A stretch of DNA of 48,856 nt from Sedimentisphaerales bacterium (GCA_030603595.1 JAUVXL010000003.1:1-48856), one strand, 5' to 3'; shown: positions 1 to 7,874, counted from the stretch's first letter. Numbers and translations are program-made. Notes: generated from the sequence alone by a model not told the origin.

Positions 1-1263
1 CTGCCCTCCGGCATAGGTTCGGACTGGACAATCGGCGGCGTGAAGGCCCTTTACGTCCCGTTCGCAGGCCAGGCAGGCAACGCGACGACCGAGCCGCTCT
101 GGGTGCAACTGCAGGACGGAACTAATGGCTATGGCGAAAAGGTCTCCTACGGCACTTATGAAGGCGAGAGTCTTGCCGACTTTAACGAGGTCTCGTGGCA
201 CGACTGGTACATCGACCTGGCCGACTTTAACGTTGACCTGAGCAATGTGGTAAGCATTGTCATCGGCATCGGCAACGAAGACGGCAGCGGGGCCCACGGC
301 TCCGGGACTGTGTTCTTCGACGAGATGAGGCTTTATGCACCGACGTGTGTTCCTTCTCGCAGCAGTGCGGCCTTTGCTCTGGTTGATTACGCCCCCGAAG
401 GCAACCGGGACTGCGTAGTTGACTACAAAGAGCTTGCTGTAATGACTCGCGACTGGCTGCAGAGCGACATGACCGTGAATCCGGAAACGATTTCGGCCGG
501 TCCCGTGGCGTGGTATAACTTCGAGAACAACGTTCTCGACAGCACCGCCAACGGCAACAACGGCACCGCAGAAGGCAACCCGGCTTACGCTGTCAGCAGG
601 CCCGGCCTGAACATGGCGATCGACTGCAACGGAGCAGGCGACTATGTCTCGACCGGCAAGAGCGCCGCAGACCTCGGAATCGACGGGAACAATCCGAGAA
701 CGATTACCGCGTGGGTCTATGTCCGTGCCTTCAACAACGGCGGCATATTCGACATGGGCAACCGTGTGGCCAGCGAGGACTTCTCCCTCAGAACACTGGA
801 CATCGACAACAGTTGGCGTATCCAGTACTGGGGCGGCGACGTGACTGAGACCGGATGGAGCACAGGCGACTTTGACTTCACGTATCCGTCGCTGAACGAG
901 TGGGTGCACTTCGCTCATATTCATGACGGCACATACACCAAGGTCTATGCCAATGGTCTAAAGGTTGTGGACGTCCCGAGGACGATCAATACGTCGAGCG
1001 CCAATCCGTTCCAGATTGCCATGTACGGATGGCCGGCCGACTCCATGGACGCTCTGATTGACGACCTGAGAGTTTTCGACTACGGTCTGTCGCACGGTCA
1101 GGTTCTGACCGCGGCCGGCATAGGTACGCCGATGTATATTCCGGTGACCTCACCGGCCAATCTCACTGACCCCGAAGGGACTAACAACCTGAAGGTCAAC
1201 TTTAAGGACTACAGTGTGCTGCTCGATAGTTGGGGCGCTACTGAAGAGTGGCCTGCCTGGTAA
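1..1263 (+). CDS. Secreted LamG-domain protein with dockerin-like tails (5' end cut by window)
   Basis: The frame is open from base 1, so the start lies outside the window and the GTG at 40 is only an internal codon. About 420 residues are visible. The first ~110 look like a beta-sandwich carbohydrate-binding module ending in FFDEMRLY. Next comes a short acidic stretch (DCVVDYKELAVMTRDWL) of the dockerin-like type. Then follows a LamG/concanavalin-like domain of about 200 residues, from VAWYNFENN through ITAWVYV and WVHFAHIHDG to IDDLRVFDYGLS. The C-terminus carries a second dockerin-like element (VNFKDYSVLLDSWG). These modules are typical of large secreted planctomycetal proteins that bind glycans or anchor to a surface assembly. 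The substrate cannot be read from the sequence. A perfect hairpin terminator follows the stop codon. Confidence 0.85.
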   Translation: MPSGIGSDWTIGGVKALYVPFAGQAGNATTEPLWVQLQDGTNGYGEKVSYGTYEGESLADFNEVSWHDWYIDLADFNVDLSNVVSIVIGIGNEDGSGAHGSGTVFFDEMRLYAPTCVPSRSSAAFALVDYAPEGNRDCVVDYKELAVMTRDWLQSDMTVNPETISAGPVAWYNFENNVLDSTANGNNGTAEGNPAYAVSRPGLNMAIDCNGAGDYVSTGKSAADLGIDGNNPRTITAWVYVRAFNNGGIFDMGNRVASEDFSLRTLDIDNSWRIQYWGGDVTETGWSTGDFDFTYPSLNEWVHFAHIHDGTYTKVYANGLKVVDVPRTINTSSANPFQIAMYGWPADSMDALIDDLRVFDYGLSHGQVLTAAGIGTPMYIPVTSPANLTDPEGTNNLKVNFKDYSVLLDSWGATEEWPAW

Positions 1264-1336
1264 CCTGCTTTTGTATCAAGGTTGCCCTTTTTCGGCTTGA
1301 AAAGCGGCGAATAAGGCCATGAAGATTAGCATCATT

Positions 1337-1376
1337 CCGGGGCCTGCACAAAAAAGTGCAGGCCCCGGTTGCTTTT
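1337..1376 (+). terminator. Rho-independent terminator after the LamG gene
   Basis: A perfect 13-bp stem (CCGGGGCCTGCAC, 1337-1349, with its complement at 1356-1368) encloses an A6 loop and is followed by a T-rich tail (TTGCTTTT). It lies about 75 bp past the LamG stop codon on the same strand. The rest of 1264-1567 shows no further gene or motif that I recognise. Confidence 0.85.
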
Positions 1377-1567
1377 ACGCATAAGGCTACGTCACCATAG
1401 CTCGGGATTGAACCTTGCGGGGGAACTCAAGGGCAGTGAATACTGGGAAAAGACTGTTTAACAGACTCCTGAACCCGATAATCAGTGTCAACCTGTCTTG
1501 AGCATCGTCGAAGTCGCAGACGCGCCCATGCTGCAAGTCCGCCGAGGCGGGGTGGGTCGGATGCGGT

Positions 1568-3178
1568 CTATTTCTCGACCTTGGCGTCGTCGATTTTGAA
1601 GTTGCCGAGCGTTGTTGCGAGGTTCATGAAGTCTGCGGGCTCTCCGTTGCCGACGGCCAGGGCTATATGCCCCGGCCCGTAGCCTCCTCGTCCGGTTCCC
1701 TTGAATGCCGGATCCAATCCGACCCATTTACCTGTTTTTCGGCCGATATAGACCTGCACCCAGGCATGCCCGCCGAAGCCCTGCAGGCCGGACCAATCGT
1801 CCACGTATGCAATGCCTGTAACCATCTGGGCCGGTATGCCGACTGCCCTGCACATCGCAGCGGTCAGGACGGCGTGCTCGCTGCAATCGCCCTGTTTGCT
1901 CCTGGCGACCTCGACCGCAGATGCATAGCCGACCGATAGATCCTTCTCCTCGATAAAATCGGCTACGAAGGCTTCTATTCTCCTTGCCGCCACGCCGGCA
2001 TCCTTGGTTCGGCCGACCGCCTTGCGGGCGAGTTTGATTATTTCTTCGTGGTCGCTCTGCAGATATCTGTTGGGTTTCATTGCCTCGATAATCGCTTCAT
2101 CGTCGCCCCGGTAAGGGAATGTCCCGCCCACCGGCATGCCGACCGGTTTGACCGTGAGTATCAGTTTGCCGTTTTCGGCCTGCTCCAGTTGCTGATTGTC
2201 CGTCGAAGATATGATCAATTCGGTCCCGTCAATCGGGCTCAAGGTGTAAGTGATCGCCGAAGCCGAGTCGGCATTTCCCAGAGGTGTCGGGCTCTTGACA
2301 AACATCTTATCGATCATTTCAAAGACATCGTTCTCGCCCAGCGCAAACTCTTTGGCGCAGGCAACTATCTCGAGTTGTATTCCTATAACCGGCGTGATGG
2401 ATCGCTGCATGCGAAGCTCATCATCCACGTATGTAGTAGTCACCATCGTCCCTGCCAAGGGCATGGTCATAGTGGTAGTCACTTCCGTCAACGACACAAT
2501 CCGGCCCAGCAGGTCGATGTTCTTCTTTGATCCTATCTCTATCTGATTGTCAAACGCCTGCATCATTGTTGATTCAAACATCTTTGCGGTGTACTTGGCG
2601 CCTTCTTTGAGGCCGTATTTAAGGTTCAGCAGCCTCAGCCCCTCGGCCATCAGCGCCCCGTCGGGCCATTCAAAAGTGCTTTTCTGCTCGACCCCCATCG
2701 AGGTGGTCGTAACATTCACCATTCCATTGGCATCGATTATCCCGACAGTCTTGGCCTTGGCGCCGCCGAGTTCCTGCACCGATTCAAAGGCAAGAGGCAC
2801 GCCCTTCGTCGTCTCGATATTCTTGCTGAGGGTTTTCATTGTTACAGACGTGCCGAGCCTGCTTATAGTAACGTCAGTCTCCATAGTCGTGATCACGTTC
2901 GGCTCTGCGACAAAACGATCCTGAATAACGTATCCGACCTTCTTACCCTCCATAAAAACGGCATAATACTCGGTTTCGTCACGCACATCTCTTCTCGGCT
3001 TTTCTGTGACGGCCGTTGGCTCTTTTGTTGTAGGCTTTGGCTCCTGTGTTGTGGGCCTTGGCTCCTTCGCAACGGGCGCCGGCTCCTCCGGAACGGGCTT
3101 TTGTTTTGGCTCGTCCTTACAACCCGCTACCGCTATTATGAACGCCAGAGCTATACTAAGAATACATTTGACTCTCAT
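1568..3178 (-). CDS. Transglutaminase-like lipoprotein
   Basis: 536 residues from the ATG at 3178, chosen because AAGGGGA lies just upstream and a lipoprotein signal follows at once; the frame is open 26 codons further 5'. The signal ends in a lipobox VAGC with Cys20, so the protein is probably lipidated and exported. Residues ~21-60 are a Pro/Thr/Glu-rich linker with repeated KEPxPTT-like units. The C-terminal third is a transglutaminase-like (papain-fold) domain with a readable triad: Cys432 in GDCSEH, His471 in GGHAWVQVY and Asp489 in LDPAF. The middle, ~100-370, is a beta-rich region like those before the catalytic domain in many bacterial transglutaminase-like proteins. The substrate is unknown; a periplasmic protease, amidase or cross-linking role is possible. 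It is divergent from murE across 269 bp. Confidence 0.85.
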   Translation of the reverse strand: MRVKCILSIALAFIIAVAGCKDEPKQKPVPEEPAPVAKEPRPTTQEPKPTTKEPTAVTEKPRRDVRDETEYYAVFMEGKKVGYVIQDRFVAEPNVITTMETDVTISRLGTSVTMKTLSKNIETTKGVPLAFESVQELGGAKAKTVGIIDANGMVNVTTTSMGVEQKSTFEWPDGALMAEGLRLLNLKYGLKEGAKYTAKMFESTMMQAFDNQIEIGSKKNIDLLGRIVSLTEVTTTMTMPLAGTMVTTTYVDDELRMQRSITPVIGIQLEIVACAKEFALGENDVFEMIDKMFVKSPTPLGNADSASAITYTLSPIDGTELIISSTDNQQLEQAENGKLILTVKPVGMPVGGTFPYRGDDEAIIEAMKPNRYLQSDHEEIIKLARKAVGRTKDAGVAARRIEAFVADFIEEKDLSVGYASAVEVARSKQGDCSEHAVLTAAMCRAVGIPAQMVTGIAYVDDWSGLQGFGGHAWVQVYIGRKTGKWVGLDPAFKGTGRGGYGPGHIALAVGNGEPADFMNLATTLGNFKIDDAKVEK

Positions 3179-3447
3179 GGCCAAGTCCCCTTTTCCCACG
3201 GGAAAAACGATGTTGAGTTTTGTCAGAGCCGACCGGCACCCGCCTATCGGCTTCACCGGCCTTTATCTCTAATTCCTTCGGCAATTTGCCGACAGGCTGA
3301 TTATAAACACAAACCATCGGTTTCTCATCACAATAATCGCCAGGCACATCAAATTAACCCGGATTTGGCAAAGTAGTGGGTTACAAATAGACATGATTTT
3401 GATAGTAATAGAGCTTATGGAGACCGTAGCGTGCAGGAGTACTGTTT
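3179..3447. promoter_or_regulatory. Divergent intergenic region between the transglutaminase gene and murE
   Basis: Both genes must be transcribed outward from here. On the minus strand an exact TATAAT (+ coordinates 3300-3305) could be the -10 of the lipoprotein gene, but no good -35 precedes it. A perfect inverted repeat TCGGCAA-T-TTGCCGA lies at about 3278-3292. A short TTTTCC/GGAAAA hairpin overlaps the region just upstream of the lipoprotein ribosome binding site. For murE I see only weak promoter-like matches and a ribosome binding site (CAGGAGT). Confidence 0.35.
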
Positions 3448-5022
3448 ATGACGTTTAACTTCTCTCGGATGCCTATGACTCTTGATGAGCTTAAAAGGCT
3501 GATATCGCCGAACAACGCCGGCTCGGCCCGCGACAGGCCGAAGGTCCGCATCGATTCGCGGCTTGTCGAACAGGGCGATGTATTCGTCGCTATCGCCGGG
3601 ACGGTCTGTGACGGCCACGATTTTATCGGCCAAGCTGTTGCCAACGGTGCCGGATACATCGTCTGCCAAACCAACCACGCCGCTTCAGAATACGAGATAC
3701 GAGATGCGAGATACGAGACAATAGTCGTTGATGACCCGGCAACGGCTGCAGGTGTGCTCGCCCAGGCCGCTGCGGGTGACCCTGCCCTTAGGCTTATAAA
3801 CCTTGCGGTCACCGGCACGAACGGTAAGACCACAGTCGCTTTCCTCGTTCGCTCGGTGATTCAACAGGCCCGCCCCTTGGGGGCCGGGGCAAAGTGCGGC
3901 CTTATCGGGACGGTCACTTACGATACCTGCCTGCCCCCAGGGGGCTCCGGCGGCGAACAAGAAGCTACTATGACGACCCCGGATTGCCTCGCAATTGCCC
4001 GGATGACCGCAGAAATGGTCAAAAACGGCGCCGAATACATGGTCATTGAGGCGAGCAGCCACGCCCTTTCTCAAAACCGCTTAGCCGGCCTGGACTTCAA
4101 GGCCGCCGCGTTTACAAATCTCGCAGGCGACCATCTGGACTATCACAAGACCGAAGAAGACTACCTCGCCGCCAAGACCAAGCTCTTTGCGGATCTCGCC
4201 CCTGAGGCGGTAGCCGTATTGAACAAACAATCCCCCCATGCAAAACACATAGCCGAACAGACTAAAGCCCGGATATTGTGGTACGGAATCGACGCCAAGG
4301 CTAACATTACCGCCCATATCGAATCGATGGATACGGGCGGAACCACTTTCGCGTTGGAATATGCCGGGCAAAGGCGCAAGGTGGGCTCGCCTCTGGTCGG
4401 CCTGTATAACGTGAGCAATTGCCTGGCGGCGGCGGGGTTGTGTCTTGCGGCAGGTTTCGATCTTGAGACGGTGGCTCGGGGTCTTTCATCGCCGCAGGCT
4501 ATCCCGGGCCGTTTGGAGCAGGTCGTCTGGGGCGGGGATTTCACTGTCCTTATCGACTATGCACACAGCGACGACGCCCTGAAAAATGTCCTGGCAACTC
4601 TCAAGCCTTTGTGCGAGGGCAGGCTGATAGTTGTCTTTGGCTGCGGCGGGGACCGGGACAGGACAAAGCGACCGCGAATGGCGCGAGTGGCCGAGCAATA
4701 TGGCGACCTTGTCGTCGTCACCAGCGACAACCCGCGAACCGAGCCGCCGGAAGATATAATAAGCGAGATAGTAACCGGCTTCGAAAACGACCGGCTGGCT
4801 TCACGACAGACGACAGACGACAGACGACAGACGAAGATAGTCGAGGCGGACAGAAAGAAAGCGATCCGATTAGCCATAGAAGCAGCCAAGAAGGACGATA
4901 TCGTGCTAATCGCAGGTAAAGGCCACGAAACATATCAGATTATAGGAACACAGAAATCCCATTTCAGCGACAAGGAAGTCGCCCAAGAGTTGCTCTTGAA
5001 GGAGTTGAGAACAATGAATTAG
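3448..5022 (+). CDS. murE: UDP-N-acetylmuramoyl-tripeptide synthetase (meso-DAP adding)
   Basis: 524 residues. MurE is the cytoplasmic Mur ligase that adds the third stem-peptide residue to UDP-MurNAc-L-Ala-D-Glu using ATP. The P-loop VTGTNGKTT sits at residues ~121-129, followed by the TTPD and EASSHAL substrate-binding segments. The DNPR motif at Asp427 (SDNPRTEP) is the signature of enzymes that select meso-diaminopimelate over lysine, which points to DAP-type peptidoglycan. The end (GKGHETYQ) is also family-typical. The ATG is preceded by CAGGAGT. Two oddities are four-copy heptamer repeats inside the frame, encoding the low-complexity strings EYEIRDARYE near residue 81 and RQTTDDRRQT near residue 452. 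The gene heads a murE-murF-mraY block that is interrupted by toxin-antitoxin genes. Confidence 0.97.
   Translation: MTFNFSRMPMTLDELKRLISPNNAGSARDRPKVRIDSRLVEQGDVFVAIAGTVCDGHDFIGQAVANGAGYIVCQTNHAASEYEIRDARYETIVVDDPATAAGVLAQAAAGDPALRLINLAVTGTNGKTTVAFLVRSVIQQARPLGAGAKCGLIGTVTYDTCLPPGGSGGEQEATMTTPDCLAIARMTAEMVKNGAEYMVIEASSHALSQNRLAGLDFKAAAFTNLAGDHLDYHKTEEDYLAAKTKLFADLAPEAVAVLNKQSPHAKHIAEQTKARILWYGIDAKANITAHIESMDTGGTTFALEYAGQRRKVGSPLVGLYNVSNCLAAAGLCLAAGFDLETVARGLSSPQAIPGRLEQVVWGGDFTVLIDYAHSDDALKNVLATLKPLCEGRLIVVFGCGGDRDRTKRPRMARVAEQYGDLVVVTSDNPRTEPPEDIISEIVTGFENDRLASRQTTDDRRQTKIVEADRKKAIRLAIEAAKKDDIVLIAGKGHETYQIIGTQKSHFSDKEVAQELLLKELRTMN
3690..3717 (+). repeat. Four-copy heptamer tandem repeat (ATACGAG) inside murE
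   Basis: ATACGAG is repeated at 3690, 3697, 3704 (as ATGCGAG) and 3711. It encodes part of EYEIRDARYE, between the N-terminal and central MurE domains, where the family has a variable linker. Period seven means the encoded peptide does not repeat exactly. Confidence 0.8.
4803..4830 (+). repeat. Four-copy heptamer tandem repeat (ACGACAG) inside murE
   Basis: Four perfect copies of ACGACAG lie end to end, with a fifth partial copy (ACGAAGA) after them. They encode RQTTDDRRQT, which lies between the DNPR loop and the conserved VEADRKKAI segment. I would not expect extra residues there in MurE. The copy number matches the other murE array. Confidence 0.85.
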
Positions 5023-5085
5023 AGACCGCACTCACAGTCCCAGAGTCGCCGAACTCAGTCAAACACAAACTTCCAAATAGGTTAA

Positions 5086-5271
5086 TCATTGTTCCGGAGT
5101 CGAAAGAGCTTTGCAAATTTTCTTTGCAAGCCTGTCTGATATCTCAGAATGTCGGGGAATCGCTTCAACATGGCCTGTGAGGGGATTACACCAAAGTGAA
5201 TGCGAACTTCCCTCGCGCTTGAGGAAACAGCCTTGTTTGCGAAGATGTTTCAAAAGGGCTTGGCGTTTCAT
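5086..5271 (-). CDS. hicA: HicA-family mRNA interferase toxin
   Basis: 61 residues with the HicA/YcfA double-stranded-RNA-binding-like fold. The segments LLKHLRKQGCFLKREGSSHSLW and IPRHSEISDRLAKKICKAL match the family, and the His in GSSHSLW is the expected catalytic histidine. HicA toxins cleave mRNA when released from HicB. The start overlaps the end of hicB by 4 bp, so the two are translationally coupled. The pair lies on the minus strand, opposite murE and murF. The length is normal for the family. Confidence 0.9.
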   Translation of the reverse strand: MKRQALLKHLRKQGCFLKREGSSHSLWCNPLTGHVEAIPRHSEISDRLAKKICKALSTPEQ

Positions 5272-5483
5272 TTGATTGTGACAACTTCCCGTACTGCATC
5301 CGAGGGAACGCCGCGAAGCGCATCTTCTCGCCGATCTTGCAGAATCAGATTAATCGCGTCGGACAAACTCTGCAGACACTGTTCTTTTGTATGGCCCTGC
5401 CCATTTGCGCCGGGAATTTCGGGACAGTAAGCTATAAACCAGTCACCGTCCTTTTCAATAATCGCCGTAAATTCATTGTGCAT
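5268..5483 (-). CDS. hicB: HicB-family antitoxin
   Basis: 71 residues with the partial RNase-H-like HicB fold: FTAIIEKDGDWFIAYCPEIPGANGQGHTKEQCLQSLSDAINLIL is characteristic. The protein should bind and neutralise HicA. It lacks an obvious C-terminal DNA-binding domain, so it belongs to the short HicB form and may not repress transcription alone. It is first in the operon, with a strong GGAGGT ribosome binding site upstream. That site lies inside a degenerate copy of part of higB (see 5490-5529). Confidence 0.9.
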   Translation of the reverse strand: MHNEFTAIIEKDGDWFIAYCPEIPGANGQGHTKEQCLQSLSDAINLILQDRREDALRGVPSDAVREVVTIK

Positions 5484-5489
5484 CAGAGA

Positions 5490-5529
5490 ACCTCCAAATC
5501 AACTAATGTTTTACTCCGGTCAATCATAC
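5490..5529 (-). pseudogene. Fossil fragment of a second higB gene in the hicB leader
   Basis: This 40-bp stretch matches 5993-6032 inside the intact higB at 35 of 40 positions. Read on the minus strand it gives MIDRSKTLVDLEV, against MIDRSNTLSDLKV in HigB. Similarity stops soon after on both sides. It therefore looks like the remnant of a second higB-like gene, or a local duplication, and now forms the 5' leader of hicB including its GGAGGT. Confidence 0.75.
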
Positions 5530-5541
5530 AGCTACTATCCC

Positions 5542-5844
5542 CTATGCATAGACTGACTTTTTGACTTCTTTTTTTATACGATGCGAAAGCTTGTCTGTAT
5601 TGACGTCCAAATCATAATCCATTTGGATGCCCAGCCAAAACTGTGGCGAATTGCCAAAATAGCGGGCTAAACGAAGTGCCGTGTCTGCTGTCATACCCCT
5701 TTTGCCATGAATAATTTCATTTATTCTTCGAGGAGACACTCCCAAATCTCGGCCAAGCTGATTTTGGCTTATGCTCAGGGGCTTTAAGAATTCTTCTAAA
5801 AGAACCTCGCCAGGATGTAAAGGGGGGATTTTGTTCTTTCTCAT
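5542..5844 (-). CDS. higA: HigA-family XRE antitoxin
   Basis: 100 residues. The start PPLHPGEVLLEEFLKPL is the signature of the HigA/VapI antidote family. It is followed by a helix-turn-helix (ISQNQLGRDLGVSPRRINEIIHGKRGMTADTALRLARYFG) and the typical FWLGIQMDYDL. HigA binds HigB and usually represses its own promoter. It begins 9 bp after the end of higB, so the order is toxin first, as is usual for hig modules. It ends in a lysine-rich tail. Confidence 0.92.
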   Translation of the reverse strand: MRKNKIPPLHPGEVLLEEFLKPLSISQNQLGRDLGVSPRRINEIIHGKRGMTADTALRLARYFGNSPQFWLGIQMDYDLDVNTDKLSHRIKKEVKKSVYA

Positions 5845-5853
5845 TTTTTCACC

Positions 5854-6135
5854 TCAATGATAGTCTGCAATTTCCGCCTCAAAAGCATTATTATTTATCC
5901 ATTTGAAGCAAATTCGCCATTGGTCATTAATACGAATGCTATATTGTCCTCTTCTTTCACCAGATAGCTTTTTCAACCTATTAGCTGGTGGGACCTTCAA
6001 ATCACTTAATGTATTACTGCGGTCAATCATACGCAGTTTTCTAAAAGCCGTTTTTTGAATATCACAAGGCAACCTCCTCGAGTATTCCCGGCGAAAAATT
6101 TTCTCTGTCTCTTTACATTTGAAGGTTTTAATCAT
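5854..6135 (-). CDS. higB: HigB-family RelE-like toxin
   Basis: 93 residues of the RelE/HigB plasmid-maintenance killer family, recognised by IKTFKCKETEKIF, KLRMIDRSNTLSDLKVPPANRLKKLSGERRGQYSIRINDQWRICFKW and the final EAEIADYH. HigB toxins cut mRNA on the ribosome. The gene starts only a few bases after the predicted transcription start of a good sigma-70-like promoter, and I see no Shine-Dalgarno, so translation may be nearly leaderless. The surrounding DNA is clearly more AT-rich than murE or murF, which fits acquisition from elsewhere. Confidence 0.92.
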   Translation of the reverse strand: MIKTFKCKETEKIFRREYSRRLPCDIQKTAFRKLRMIDRSNTLSDLKVPPANRLKKLSGERRGQYSIRINDQWRICFKWINNNAFEAEIADYH

Positions 6136-6146
6136 GAACTAATTAG

Positions 6147-6175
6147 ATTCTATAGCGAATAACGTTATAAGTCAA
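6147..6175 (-). promoter_or_regulatory. higBA promoter with palindromic operator candidate
   Basis: On the minus strand: TTGACT, a 17-bp spacer, TAGAAT. The spacer contains the perfect palindrome ATAACGTTAT (about 6159-6168 on the plus strand). This is a natural binding site for HigA or the HigBA complex, where binding would block RNA polymerase. Confidence 0.65.
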
Positions 6176-6279
6176 GATATATTTTTCGAAAATTTATAAT
6201 ATTTTGTGCGGAAATCGAAAATCTCTTAAGTTAGTAGTTGATTAGGATAGACAAATCCTACCATTTATCTTCAAAATCC

Positions 6280-6307
6280 TTGACCATTTGCGGCATTATG
6301 GCATAAT
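6280..6307 (+). promoter_or_regulatory. Candidate promoter for murF-mraY
   Basis: TTGACC, a 16-bp spacer, CATAAT, about 70 bp upstream of the murF start. The toxin-antitoxin genes run in the opposite direction between murE and murF, so murF and mraY need their own promoter or read-through from murE. This is the best match in the gap. Confidence 0.45.
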
Positions 6308-6374
6308 TATTTAGCTGCACCAACAAAACATTTGTCTCGCTGGAATTATAGAAGCAGATTATCGAAAGACTAAG

Positions 6375-7829
6375 ATGAAAGAATTTTCAATAGCGGAACT
6401 GGTTAAAATAATAAAGGCTCGCCTTGCCGTATCGGAACCGGCAATACGCCGCCGAGGCCCCTTGCGGGGCGATACACAATCCTATCCCGGTCCCGTCACA
6501 GGTGAGCTTAGTCGAAGGGATGCAATACGAGTTTTCGCCGGCGTAAGTACTGACTCACGAACCACCCAGACCGGCGATTGCTTCTTCGCCATAAAAGGCG
6601 AGAATTTCGACGGGCATGATTACGTCGGCGATGCCTTTGCCAAAGGGGCTGTCTGTGCGGTGATTAGCAGAACTGTTGGCGGGGAGGGGCTTGCAGGCAA
6701 GTGCCTGCTGAAGGTCGCCGATACCATTGAATCGCTCGGAAACTTCGCCGGGGAGTATCGTCGGCAGGCCGGTTTCAAGGTGGTCGCCATCACCGGCTCG
6801 GTCGGCAAGACGACTACGAGGCGGATAACCGCCCATGCGTTGAGTCGGCGGTTCCGCATCCACCAATCGCCCAAGAGCTTCAACAACAATATCGGCGTGC
6901 CTTTGACTCTGCTCGCAGCGGACCCTCGGGACGAAATCGTCGTTGCCGAACTCGGCAGCAATCATCCGGGCGAGATAGCATATCTAACCCGCATCGCCCG
7001 GCCTGATATTGCGGTCGTAACCAACGTTCACCCGGCCCATCTCGCCGGATTCGGCGATCTGGAGGCAATTGTGCGGGAGAAACTGTCCATATCCGAGGGG
7101 CTCGCATTCGATGGGACTTTTATTATCAACTCCGCCCTGGCCGCCGCCTGCAGGGCCGGGAGAGCGGATTTCGTGACCTTCGGAAAGGCGGCCGCCGCCG
7201 ATTACAGCATCCGAGACATTAGCTCCAACGGGCTGACGAGTCGATTCACCATTGACGGCACAGAGATTCACCTGCCTTTAGCTGGAGCGGGGAACGTGGA
7301 AAATGCCCTTGCGGCCTGGGCCGTTTGCAGCCGGTTTGGCGTGAAGATCGAGGAATTCGCCGAGGCTGTGCGTACTTTGCCCGCCGTCTCGATGAGGGCC
7401 GAAGTATTGCAGATCGGCACGCTTACTGTGTTGAACGACTGCTACAACGCCAATCCTGCTTCGATGGAGAACGCGCTGGACATCCTGCAAGCCCTGCACG
7501 TCGATACGAATCGCAGATTGGTCTTTATCTGCGGCGATATGGCCGAACTCGGCGCCGAGGCCGAGCGGCTGCACCGCCGGCTTGGCGAATCAATCTCACG
7601 AGCGAACGTGCAGTTGCTGATAAGCGTCGGAAGACTCGCCGAGATTGCCGCCCGCAGCGCCCAGAGAAGCGCAAAATGTGATTTGCACGTAAAATGCTTC
7701 AAAGATGCCCGTTCTGCGGGTAATAATCTGGATGAACTTGTAAAAGATTACGATATAGTATTAGTCAAAGGCTCGCGCTGTGCCCGGCTGGAAACGGCTG
7801 TTGAGGAACTGACAGGGTTTTTTTCGTGA
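6375..7829 (+). CDS. murF: UDP-N-acetylmuramoyl-tripeptide-D-alanyl-D-alanine ligase
   Basis: 484 residues. MurF attaches D-Ala-D-Ala to the UDP-MurNAc tripeptide, the last cytoplasmic Mur ligase step. The substrate-binding segment GVSTDSRTTQTGDCFFAIKGENFDGHDYV is followed by the P-loop TGSVGKTT at residues ~140-147, then QSPKSFNNNIGVP, ELGSNHPGEI and NDCYNANPASM, all diagnostic. The ribosome binding site is weak. Residues ~24-50 are an insertion absent from the normal domain. It corresponds to 81 bp bounded by the direct repeat GCAATACG at 6441 and 6522, and removing it would join SEPAIR directly to VFAGVSTDSRT. The insertion lies before the uridine-binding core, so the enzyme may well tolerate it. 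mraY follows after 45 bp. Confidence 0.97.
   Translation: MKEFSIAELVKIIKARLAVSEPAIRRRGPLRGDTQSYPGPVTGELSRRDAIRVFAGVSTDSRTTQTGDCFFAIKGENFDGHDYVGDAFAKGAVCAVISRTVGGEGLAGKCLLKVADTIESLGNFAGEYRRQAGFKVVAITGSVGKTTTRRITAHALSRRFRIHQSPKSFNNNIGVPLTLLAADPRDEIVVAELGSNHPGEIAYLTRIARPDIAVVTNVHPAHLAGFGDLEAIVREKLSISEGLAFDGTFIINSALAAACRAGRADFVTFGKAAAADYSIRDISSNGLTSRFTIDGTEIHLPLAGAGNVENALAAWAVCSRFGVKIEEFAEAVRTLPAVSMRAEVLQIGTLTVLNDCYNANPASMENALDILQALHVDTNRRLVFICGDMAELGAEAERLHRRLGESISRANVQLLISVGRLAEIAARSAQRSAKCDLHVKCFKDARSAGNNLDELVKDYDIVLVKGSRCARLETAVEELTGFFS
6441..6529 (+). repeat. 81-bp in-frame insertion in murF with 8-bp flanking direct repeats
   Basis: GCAATACG occurs at 6441-6448 and 6522-6529. The 81 bp from one copy to the next equals 27 codons and contains no stop in the murF frame. 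Inside are a GCCCC-TTGC-GGGGC hairpin and the string GTGAGCTTAGTCGAAGGGAT, which resembles short interspersed repeats of the type CTGAGCTTGTCGAAGGG that I recall from other bacterial genomes (not checked). The direct repeat looks like a target-site duplication. Confidence 0.7.
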
Positions 7830-7874
7830 AAGCGATCTGGCTTTTGAATCGAGATCGAGGATGTGGAACCGTAG

